Notes under the pieces: model-generated
The model's input: the letters and a program-made list of their open reading frames with translations, nothing else
Told to the model about the DNA's origin: nothing
Databases searched by the model: none
Assembly (NCBI GenBank): GCA_937944065.1
Contig: CALDZS010000025.1
Span: 1-7,742, forward strand
Direction: 5' to 3'
Length of the DNA: 7,742 bases
Source of the DNA: an uncultured Amylibacter sp.
GTDB taxonomy: Bacteria > Pseudomonadota > Alphaproteobacteria > Rhodobacterales > Rhodobacteraceae
Shown here: one piece after another, positions 1 through 5,731 of the stretch
Layout: the number at the start of each line of letters is the position of its first letter
Numbering within the stretch: the first letter of the stretch is position 1
Made by a program: the position numbers and the translations under genes

Positions 1-1
1 G

Positions 2-919
2 CCTGCTGGTTCAGGGGATGTTTTGACGGGCGAAGAAGTGTTTTCCGACAAATGCGGATCATGCCACGGTGATTTTGCCGAAGGTGTTGACAATTGGCCA
101 AAACTAGCAGGTGGCGCAGGCACGTTAGCGGATGAAGATCCACTGAAAACAGTGGGTAGCTATTGGCCGTATTTGTCCACCACTTGGGATTACGTGAACC
201 GGTCTATGCCCTTTGGAAACGCGCAGTCGTTAACGCCTGACGAGGTTTATGCGATTGTTGCATACATCCTTTTTTCCAATGATCTGGTCGAGGATGATTT
301 TGTTCTATCAAAAGAAACTTTTGCAGATTTTAAATTGCCTAATCAGGATGGTTTTATCGTTGATGATCGCGCCCAAACAGAACTGGCAAAATGGTCAGGC
401 GAACCGTGCATGACAGAGTGTAAGACGGATGCAAAAGTTACAATGCGTGCCTTGGTTTTGGACGTGACGCCAGAAGAAACGAAAGCTGAGGAAACAACAG
501 AGGTTGCGTCAAGCACAACTGAAACCGCAACAGCCGAACCCAAGGTGACCAATGAACCTGCAGCGAAAGAGCCTGAAGTAGAAGTTGCTGCTGTCGACCC
601 CGCTTTGATCAAAGCAGGCGAGAAAGTATACAAAAAATGCAAGGCTTGTCATCAAATTGGCGAAGGTGCCAAGAACCGTTCTGGCCCGATCCTGACCGGC
701 ATTGTGGGGCGACCTGCAGGTACGATTGATGGGTTCAAATATTCCAAAGCTTTGAAAACCATGGCGGAAGACGGCTTGGTTTGGGACGAAGCAGCTTTGC
801 AAGAGTTTTTGGCGAAACCCAAGAAGTTCATGAAAGGCACCAAGATGAGTTTTGCAGGTTTGAAAAAAGACGAAGAGTTGGCCGCGATCACTGCCTATCT
901 GGCAAGCATTGCTGAATAA
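2..919 (+). CDS. soxD: SoxD, dihaem cytochrome c subunit of sulfur dehydrogenase SoxCD (5' end outside window)
   Basis: The reading frame is open from the first complete codon (base 2) with no credible start, and the residues before the TTG at 23 (PAGSGDV) still look like SoxD, so the gene starts left of the window and its signal peptide is missing here. Two haem c sites are visible: CGSCH at nt 53-67 and CKACH at 638-652. Likely axial methionines are in NRSMPFG (Met at 206) and TKMSF (Met at 845). Between them lie the Cys pair PCMTEC (about nt 403-420) and a flexible Thr/Glu/Ala/Pro-rich linker (about 465-590). In the family SoxD partners the molybdenum subunit SoxC and takes electrons from oxidation of SoxY-bound sulfane sulfur in the periplasm. 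The TAA stop overlaps the soxE ATG (TAATG), implying translational coupling. SoxD identity is supported by the haem layout, linker and following soxE-soxF. Confidence 0.9.
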   Translation, partial: PAGSGDVLTGEEVFSDKCGSCHGDFAEGVDNWPKLAGGAGTLADEDPLKTVGSYWPYLSTTWDYVNRSMPFGNAQSLTPDEVYAIVAYILFSNDLVEDDFVLSKETFADFKLPNQDGFIVDDRAQTELAKWSGEPCMTECKTDAKVTMRALVLDVTPEETKAEETTEVASSTTETATAEPKVTNEPAAKEPEVEVAAVDPALIKAGEKVYKKCKACHQIGEGAKNRSGPILTGIVGRPAGTIDGFKYSKALKTMAEDGLVWDEAALQEFLAKPKKFMKGTKMSFAGLKKDEELAAITAYLASIAE

Positions 920-1623
920 TGGCACGGTTGTGGTTTTCGACAGTTGTTCTGGGCACCTCATTGGTGGCCAGTGCTGCGTTTGCCGAGCAGACAGGCGATG
1001 TGGAAAAAGGTAAAAAAATCTTTTCCAAATGCAAGGCCTGTCATCAAGTTGGGAAAAGTGCCAAGGACCGTGTTGGCCCGCATTTGAATGGGGTTTTTGG
1101 ACGTGCAGCAGCTGCGCATGATGGGTTTGCATATTCAAAGTCCATGAAACGCGCTGGTGCAGATGGACTGATTTGGACGGCCGAAACATTGGACGCGTAT
1201 ATAGAGAATCCGCGCGCGTTAGTATCAAAGACGCGCATGAGTTTCAAAGGACTGAAAAAGCCGCAAGATCGGGCAGATCTATTGGCTTATTTGCGTGACT
1301 TCTCGGACAATCCATCAGATGTGCCAGAGGCAGAACCAACGGCAAAAGGGACTGATCACGATCTTGATCCAGCGATCTTGGCGCTGCAAGGCGATCCTGA
1401 ATATGGCGAGTATTTATCAAGCGAGTGTATGACTTGTCATCAGGTAGATGGTTCTGGGGATGGCATCCCATCGATCACGCAATGGCCGATCGAGGATTTT
1501 GTTGTCGCAATGCACGCATACAAACAAAAACTACGACCGCATCCTGTCATGCAAATGATGGCAGGGCGTTTAAACGACGAGGAGATCGCAGCGCTTGCTG
1601 CATATTTTAAAGATCTTGAATAA
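919..1623 (+). CDS. soxE: SoxE, periplasmic dihaem cytochrome c
   Basis: This 234-residue protein has a Sec-type signal peptide (residues 1-22, ending AAFA) and two CxxCH haem sites: C38-H42 in an N-terminal class I cytochrome c domain (about 25-130) and C170-H174 in a C-terminal domain (about 150-234). Met107 (TRMSF) and one of Met211/213/214 are probable axial ligands. The C-terminal domain resembles the cytochrome subunit of flavocytochrome c sulfide dehydrogenase (SITQWP, RPHPVMQMM). In Paracoccus the soxE product is also a dihaem cytochrome of about this length and is followed by soxF; the likely role is to accept electrons from SoxF and pass them to the respiratory chain. The ATG is fused to the soxD stop and has no obvious ribosome binding site of its own, so it probably depends on translation of soxD. 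The N-terminal domain is a clear paralogue of the C-terminal domain of SoxD. Confidence 0.9.
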   Translation: MARLWFSTVVLGTSLVASAAFAEQTGDVEKGKKIFSKCKACHQVGKSAKDRVGPHLNGVFGRAAAAHDGFAYSKSMKRAGADGLIWTAETLDAYIENPRALVSKTRMSFKGLKKPQDRADLLAYLRDFSDNPSDVPEAEPTAKGTDHDLDPAILALQGDPEYGEYLSSECMTCHQVDGSGDGIPSITQWPIEDFVVAMHAYKQKLRPHPVMQMMAGRLNDEEIAALAAYFKDLE

Positions 1624-1637
1624 CCAAGATCACTTTT

Positions 1638-1645
1638 GGGAGGAA
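1638..1645 (+). promoter_or_regulatory. Ribosome binding site that fixes the soxF start
   Basis: The purine-rich GGGAGGAA ends five bases before the ATG at 1651. It favours that ATG over the in-frame TTG at 1636, and the Tat motif near the new N-terminus agrees with the choice. Confidence 0.8.
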
Positions 1646-1650
1646 GAAAA

Positions 1651-2919
1651 ATGACATTGAACAGACGTTTATTTTTGGGCACGGGTGCTGCGGCTGTTAC
1701 TGCACTTAGCGCGCCAACAGTATTGGCTGATGGCCACACAAAACCACGTGTTATCGTCGTTGGCGGCGGTGCAGGCGGGGCAACCGCAGCACGCTACATT
1801 GCAAAAGACAGCAAGGGCGCAGTGGATGTTACACTGATCGAACCGTCACGCACATATTTTACTTGCTTCTTTTCCAACCTATATCTTGGTGGGATCAAAG
1901 AAATCGACGATTTGGGTCATAATTACGGGACGTTGGCAGCCAAGTACGGCATCAATGTTGTGCATGATTGGGCCATTGGCGTGGACCGTGGCGCAAAAAC
2001 AGTTAGCTTGGCTGGCGGTGCGTCATTGCCATATGACAAACTGATCCTCAGCCCTGGTATCGACTTTGTCGAAGGTGCTGTTGAAGGTTGGTCGCTGGCA
2101 TCACAAAACGCGATGCCACATGCCTATAAGGGCGGATCGCAAACTGAACTGCTGAAAGCTCAGATCGCAGCCATGCCCCAAGGCGGCACATTTGCGATGG
2201 TGGCGCCGCCAAACCCATTTCGCTGCCCTCCTGGACCTTACGAGCGCATTTCTATGGTCGCACATTCGTTGAAAGCCATGAACCCAACAGCGAAAATTAT
2301 CGTTGCCGATCCGAAGCCAAAGTTTTCTAAAATGGCGTTGTTCCAAGAAGGTTGGGCCGATAATTATGATGGTATGATTGATTGGATCGGCCCTGACTTT
2401 GGCGGCGGCAATGTGTCGGTTGATCCCGCAGCAATGACCATTACAATCGATGGTGAAGTCACCAAAGTTGACGCCTGTAACGTCATCCCTGCAATGAAAG
2501 CTGGCCGTATTGCCGAGCTGGCTGGTGTAACAGATGGAAACTGGGCACCAGTGAATGCCGCTGACATGAGCACGAAAGCGGATGCCGACGTGTATGTTTT
2601 GGGTGATGCATCACAGCAAGGCGACATGCCTAAATCTGGTTTCTCTGCCAACAGTCAAGCCAAGGTCTGTGCCAATGCTGTTCGCGGGGCTTTGACAGGT
2701 TCGAAAGTATTCCCTGCCAAATTCTCGAACACCTGCTGGTCTTTGATTGACACTAACGACGGCGTTAAAGTTGGCGCAACCTACGAGGCCACGTCTGAGA
2801 AGATTGCAAAAGTAGACGGATTTATCTCGAGTACGGGAGAAGCCGATGACGTCCGCAAAGCGACTTATGAAGAGTCTGAAGGTTGGTACACAGGTATCAC
2901 TGCAGACATGTTCGGTTAA
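1651..2919 (+). CDS. soxF: SoxF, FAD subunit of flavocytochrome c sulfide dehydrogenase
   Basis: This 422-residue protein begins with a twin-arginine signal (NRRLFLG, residues 4-10, then an Ala-rich stretch to about residue 27), so it is probably exported folded with FAD bound. An ADP-binding fold starts at about residue 33 with GGGAGGATAA. Cys72 in the YFTCFFSN stretch matches the cysteine that carries FAD covalently in Allochromatium FccB. Cys192 (FRCPPGPYER) and Cys362 (NTCWSL) match the redox-active cysteine pair that attacks sulfide. A second nucleotide-contact segment (VLGDAS) is at about residue 323. The C-terminal FCSD domain follows. Expected reaction: oxidation of sulfide to polysulfide or sulfur with electrons going to the SoxE cytochrome. 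It lies 27 bases after soxE in the same operon and is probably its last gene, ahead of a hairpin. All the key cysteines are present, so it should be active. Confidence 0.93.
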   Translation: MTLNRRLFLGTGAAAVTALSAPTVLADGHTKPRVIVVGGGAGGATAARYIAKDSKGAVDVTLIEPSRTYFTCFFSNLYLGGIKEIDDLGHNYGTLAAKYGINVVHDWAIGVDRGAKTVSLAGGASLPYDKLILSPGIDFVEGAVEGWSLASQNAMPHAYKGGSQTELLKAQIAAMPQGGTFAMVAPPNPFRCPPGPYERISMVAHSLKAMNPTAKIIVADPKPKFSKMALFQEGWADNYDGMIDWIGPDFGGGNVSVDPAAMTITIDGEVTKVDACNVIPAMKAGRIAELAGVTDGNWAPVNAADMSTKADADVYVLGDASQQGDMPKSGFSANSQAKVCANAVRGALTGSKVFPAKFSNTCWSLIDTNDGVKVGATYEATSEKIAKVDGFISSTGEADDVRKATYEESEGWYTGITADMFG

Positions 2920-2923
2920 AAAC

Positions 2924-2955
2924 TATGGCCTCTGGACTTGGGTTCAGAGGCCATA
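2924..2955. terminator. Hairpin terminator between convergent soxF and yeeE
   Basis: A perfect 11-bp inverted repeat (TATGGCCTCTG at 2924-2934, CAGAGGCCATA at 2945-2955) encloses a 10-base loop in the 40-base gap between the two stop codons. Read on the minus strand the stem is followed by GTTTTTAACC, so it is a good intrinsic terminator for yeeE. On the plus strand the following bases are a weaker ATTGGTT, so termination of soxF may be partial. Confidence 0.85.
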
Positions 2956-2959
2956 TTGG

Positions 2960-4006
2960 TTAAACCGCAACGGCGAGACTGGGTCTACGGCCCAGCATTG
3001 CTGACATCACATACGCACCTGCGATAATTGCGCTCAGTGCTAATAGCGCTGCAATGCTCAGTGCTGCGCCACCCGACAGGCCCGCACCGATGGTGCAACC
3101 GCCAGCAAAGACGCCACCCATGCCCATGAAGCCAGCGCCTGCGAAGTACCGCGCCATCTGCGCTGGGCTTTCAAAGCTGGCGAATTGAAGTTCGCGGCGC
3201 GCCAAGGCGCTGATGAATGATCCCAATATCGTACCGCCGATAAATCCAACGCCGAGACCTGCTGGTACCGCGCTGGATGCAATGATCCAAAATAATGTGT
3301 CGGACCACGGTAGCGTGAATGCGGCGGATTGAACAGGTAGTGGGTCGAACTCGTCAAACAGCAAGACCGATGTTGTGGCCCATCCCAGAACAGGCAGCAG
3401 GCCAATCAGGGCACCTAATCCGAGGTGCAGCTTGCTAGGGCTTGAACGGCGAATAAGTACGAACAAGCCTGCGATTAAGCTGGCAACTAAAAGCCCTGCA
3501 ATGATGGGTAGTTCCGCGAGTGTGGTAATTGGTGTCGGTACAGTTACGCTGCCGATCGCGACACGCAATGGAGCGAACACACCTTTCAATGTGGCGTGAG
3601 CTATGATCGCAAACCAAACCAAAACCGAAGCGGCGCGCAGATTACCCGTAGCGCTTAATACCGTCAAGCGTGACACGCATCCGCGTGTTAATACCATACC
3701 AGCACCAAACATAAGCCCGCCGACAAGGATCGCCAAAACAGGCAGGTTTGACGACATTAGGCGATGATCATCTAGCGTTAAGAACCCAAAATATTGCGCC
3801 GTTGCAAACGCCAAAATGGAGGTGACAAGTGCGGTTAACCAAACGGCGCCCGCAGGTGCGCGTTCCATCTCTGGACCAGCGACGGCACGACGGATACAGA
3901 ACCGAGAAATTTGCGCAGCAATGCCAAACAGCAAGCCGATCAGAGCGCCAGCAATCAAATGTAGACTGCGCGTCTCAATTCCAAAATCATAGAGTTCTAG
4001 TAACAT
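2960..4006 (-). CDS. YeeE/YedE-family (TsuA/SoxT-like) membrane transporter for thiosulfate or a related sulfur compound
   Basis: This is a 348-residue, very hydrophobic protein with about nine or ten membrane segments. The two family repeat signatures are clear: GGLMFGAGMVLTRGC (Cys110) in the first half and GMGGVFAGGCTIGAG (Cys304) in the second, plus SRFC (Cys37) near the N-terminus. In TsuA/YeeE, cysteines in such motifs hand thiosulfate through the membrane; SoxT proteins of this family occur beside sox clusters, where import or sulfur signalling has been proposed. Only these three cysteines are present. The ATG at 4006 is preferred over the TTG at 4018, because GAGGTG lies six bases or so upstream of the ATG and the extra four residues overlap it. 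Length suits a full single-chain transporter, not a half-size PmpA/PmpB pair. It converges on soxF and has its own promoter. The family is certain; the substrate is inferred from the neighbourhood. Confidence 0.88.
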   Translation of the reverse strand: MLLELYDFGIETRSLHLIAGALIGLLFGIAAQISRFCIRRAVAGPEMERAPAGAVWLTALVTSILAFATAQYFGFLTLDDHRLMSSNLPVLAILVGGLMFGAGMVLTRGCVSRLTVLSATGNLRAASVLVWFAIIAHATLKGVFAPLRVAIGSVTVPTPITTLAELPIIAGLLVASLIAGLFVLIRRSSPSKLHLGLGALIGLLPVLGWATTSVLLFDEFDPLPVQSAAFTLPWSDTLFWIIASSAVPAGLGVGFIGGTILGSFISALARRELQFASFESPAQMARYFAGAGFMGMGGVFAGGCTIGAGLSGGAALSIAALLALSAIIAGAYVMSAMLGRRPSLAVAV

Positions 4007-4024
4007 GGCACACCTCAAGAAAGA

Positions 4025-4040
4025 TTATCCCTTGGGATAA
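4025..4040. promoter_or_regulatory. Palindromic operator candidate TTATCCCttGGGATAA over the yeeE-family promoter
   Basis: A perfect 7+7 inverted repeat with a 2-base centre overlaps the proposed -10 box and start site of the yeeE-family gene and sits just upstream of its ribosome binding site. This is where a repressor would bind. I cannot assign the symmetry to a known regulator. Confidence 0.5.
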
Positions 4041-4064
4041 AGTTTACTATTCAGTCAGAGTCAA
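4036..4064 (-). promoter_or_regulatory. Putative sigma-70-type promoter of the yeeE-family gene
   Basis: Reading the minus strand, TTGACT (4064-4059) resembles a -35 box, and 17 bases later TTTATC (4041-4036) is a weak -10 candidate. Transcription would start near 4029, giving a leader of about 23 bases to the ATG at 4006. The -35 match and spacing are good; the -10 match is poor. Confidence 0.45.
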
Positions 4065-4106
4065 ATGGGCTGATTGGAATAAAATGCTGCTGCGAACGCC
4101 TTGTGT

Positions 4107-4119
4107 GGAATTAAATTCC
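4107..4119. repeat. 13-bp palindrome GGAATTaAATTCC in the divergent intergenic region
   Basis: A 6+6 perfect inverted repeat around one central base. It lies 101 bases upstream of the yeeE-family ATG and 209 bases upstream of the DUF302 ATG. It may be an upstream activator or operator site, but AT-rich symmetry of this size can occur by chance. Confidence 0.3.
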
Positions 4120-4206
4120 TGTATGGGCGCTTGATCAAATTCAGAACAGTGGATTATTTTTAAATGGCCAAGAGCCGTCCTTTTTTTCCATGCTGGCAGT
4201 AATAAT

Positions 4207-4218
4207 ATGACCTGTCAT
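4207..4218. repeat. 12-bp palindrome ATGACctGTCAT upstream of the DUF302 gene
   Basis: A 5+5 perfect inverted repeat with a 2-base centre, about 110 bases before the DUF302 start. It may be a regulator site; no factor can be named and chance occurrence is possible. Confidence 0.25.
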
Positions 4219-4265
4219 CTGTTCCAGTTAAAGCTTTGTCATGGCGTGCGGGCTTTGTGATAGCG

Positions 4266-4279
4266 TTGATGTAAATCAA
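4266..4279. promoter_or_regulatory. Perfect FNR/FnrL-type box TTGAT-GTAA-ATCAA before the DUF302 gene
   Basis: The 14 bases match the FNR/Anr/FnrL consensus TTGAT-N4-ATCAA at all ten defined positions. The centre (4272.5) is 55 bases before the ATG at 4328. If the site is a class II activator site (centred at -41.5), transcription would start near 4314, and TACAGT (4301-4306) would be the -10 box. That gives a short leader, so repression from this site is also possible. It predicts oxygen- or redox-dependent expression of the downstream gene. Confidence 0.7.
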
Positions 4280-4327
4280 AGTGGCGGTAATTATAGCTAC
4301 TACAGTTATCAAAAAGAGGAATGTCAT

Positions 4328-4765
4328 ATGCGGATTTACGGAATTAGCGGAATTATTCTAGCGGCGTCTGTCGCACTGGCGCATGCAGATGCAGGCAGCA
4401 CTTTGTACCCTTACAGCGGCAGTTTCGATGATGCGACTTTTAGTGTTGAAAGTGCTATCGTCGACCAAGGTTTGGTCATTGATTACGTCAGCCATGTTGG
4501 AGAGATGTTGAATCGAACAGGGAAGGATGTAGGCAGCACTAAAAAGATTTTTGATGCGGCAGACGTTTTTCTATTCTGTTCGGCTGTGGTTTCACGACAA
4601 GTGATGGAGGCTGACCCCATGAACGTCATGCACTGTCCTTATGGAATCTTCGTCACAAAGCAAGGTGGCAAGGTTTCGATTGGGCATCGCAACTATCCCG
4701 AGGGAGAGATGCAACAAGTACAAACCTTGCTGGAGAGTATCGTCAAAACCGCTATTGATGAATAG
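4328..4765 (+). CDS. Secreted DUF302-family protein
   Basis: This 145-residue protein has a signal peptide of about 20 residues (hydrophobic GISGIILAASVALA, cleavage near AHA-DAG). The mature part carries features I associate with the DUF302 domain: an early SFDDATFSVESAIVDQGL segment, a central YVSHVGEML helix, then FCSA (Cys84), MEADPMNV, HCPYGIFV (Cys103) and a C-terminal NYPEGEMQQVQTLLESI. No enzymatic function is established for the family; members often sit beside sulfur-oxidation genes. The two cysteines (84 and 103) in the mature protein might bind sulfur, a metal or each other, which is inference. The ATG at 4328 follows AAAGAGGA at a suitable distance; the frame is open to an ATG at 4241, but that start would bury the signal peptide. 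It is divergent from the yeeE-family gene and convergent with the metallo-beta-lactamase operon. An FNR-type box precedes it. Confidence 0.82.
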   Translation: MRIYGISGIILAASVALAHADAGSTLYPYSGSFDDATFSVESAIVDQGLVIDYVSHVGEMLNRTGKDVGSTKKIFDAADVFLFCSAVVSRQVMEADPMNVMHCPYGIFVTKQGGKVSIGHRNYPEGEMQQVQTLLESIVKTAIDE

Positions 4766-4770
4766 AGCGC

Positions 4771-4790
4771 ATTGCCGAAATAGTGGCGAT
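4771..4790. terminator. Weak hairpin between the convergent DUF302 and metallo-beta-lactamase genes
   Basis: ATTGCC (4771-4776) and GGCGAT (4785-4790) can form a six-pair stem with one wobble around an 8-base loop in the 24-base gap between two convergent stops. No proper T-run follows on either strand, so it is only a weak terminator candidate. Confidence 0.25.
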
Positions 4791-5731
4791 TATTCGAATT
4801 CCATCTGTTCGAAAACACGACCCGCGTTCTTAGTCGCTAATTCTTCAAACGTGTCCAGATGAGAGTAGGATGATTGGTCGACATAGTATGCTTCGGCCAA
4901 TCCGCCACCAGCCTCTATATGTGCACCTATTTTCTTCCGCAATTCGACCAGATAATCGCGTGTATAACGGCGGACTTGATCCATATTGGTTGGATGACCA
5001 TGTCCTGGGATCACGTAGATTGCCTGTAGGGCTTCAAACTTTGTGTCCCAAGTTTCGATCCAGTCAGCGGTATATGTATGCTCGAAAACCGGCAGCATGC
5101 GTTCATGAAATGCCATATCACCCGCAATGACCAATCTTTGTTTGGGCAACCAGATCACGATATCGCCCGGAGAATGCGCAGGTCCAAGGTGGCGCGCTTC
5201 GATCCGAAAGTCACCCATTTCAACCACATACTCGTCTTCAAATGTCGCGGTCGGGCCCTGCACAACCGTACCATCCGCCTGGTCACGATTGTAACGTTTC
5301 ATGTTGCTCAAAATCCCCGCGCCGCGCTCTGCTATTTCTTCGGCGGCGTCAACATGAGCGATGATTGGCACGCCTTGCTCGGCCCAGTAATTGTTACCCA
5401 AGATTGCGTGACCTTGACCGTTTTCGTTGAAAACCAATTTTACGGGCTGATCTGTCGTTGCCTTGATTTCGGAATGTAGCGCCTTTGCCAAACTGTACGC
5501 AGCACCGCCATTGATCACCACGACACCGTCACCAGTTACAATAAAGCTGAGGTTATTGTTATGGCCTGCATTGGCATAAGTCGGTGGCGCAGTGGCACCA
5601 ATGGCTGAAAACACTCCTGGAATAACCTCAACCGGCTTATCGTAAAGAAGGGAATTTGGGTACTTGTCAGCAATGTCTTCGCTGGCAGAAACGCTTGTGG
5701 CTACTAGAAAAGGTAGGACCCAACGCATCAT
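4790..5731 (-). CDS. Exported metallo-beta-lactamase-fold protein with altered zinc site, SoxH-like
   Basis: This 313-residue protein has a signal peptide (about residues 1-17, WVLPFLVATSVSASED). The fold is shown by the downstream motifs: HLGPAHSPGD (His186), AGDMAF (Asp205) and IPGHGHPT (His244). The main zinc motif HxHxDH is replaced by NENGQGH (102-108), that is Asn, Asn, Gln and Gly at the four ligand positions, and the motif-1 Asp appears as Asn74 (VVVINGG). Such substitutions may be normal in a SoxH-related subfamily, but the protein cannot bind a standard dizinc centre. The gene overlaps its upstream partner by ATGA (5728-5731), so the two are translationally coupled; the second in-frame ATG (5728) is better spaced from AAGGA and could be the true start. 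In Paracoccus, soxG and soxH after soxF encode periplasmic hydrolase-like proteins of about this size, so this is probably the SoxH counterpart. Substrate unknown. Confidence 0.8.
   Translation of the reverse strand: MMRWVLPFLVATSVSASEDIADKYPNSLLYDKPVEVIPGVFSAIGATAPPTYANAGHNNNLSFIVTGDGVVVINGGAAYSLAKALHSEIKATTDQPVKLVFNENGQGHAILGNNYWAEQGVPIIAHVDAAEEIAERGAGILSNMKRYNRDQADGTVVQGPTATFEDEYVVEMGDFRIEARHLGPAHSPGDIVIWLPKQRLVIAGDMAFHERMLPVFEHTYTADWIETWDTKFEALQAIYVIPGHGHPTNMDQVRRYTRDYLVELRKKIGAHIEAGGGLAEAYYVDQSSYSHLDTFEELATKNAGRVFEQMEFE

Noticed and set aside
509..1228. Long minus-strand open frame (239 codons)
   Set aside because: It lies opposite soxD and soxE, which have haem motifs and clear homology; its product is Cys/His/Phe-rich with no recognisable domain.
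3829..4134. Plus-strand open frame across the yeeE-family 5' end
   Set aside because: It is antisense to the membrane protein gene and its promoter, and the product is without recognisable features.
4131..4138. Second FNR-type site (TTGATCAA)
   Set aside because: The half-sites touch without the four-base spacer, so it does not fit the consensus.
4163..4190. Intrinsic terminator before the T-run in the divergent intergenic region
   Set aside because: The run of seven T is real, but the preceding stem (GGC/GCC) is only three or four pairs long.
4241..4327. Upstream ATG for the DUF302 gene
   Set aside because: It would put about 29 extra polar residues before an evident signal peptide, it covers the FNR-type box, and the ATG at 4328 has the good ribosome binding site.
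5078..5479. Plus-strand open frame opposite the SoxH-like gene
   Set aside because: It is a shadow of a gene with conserved motifs; it has no plausible ribosome binding site or family.
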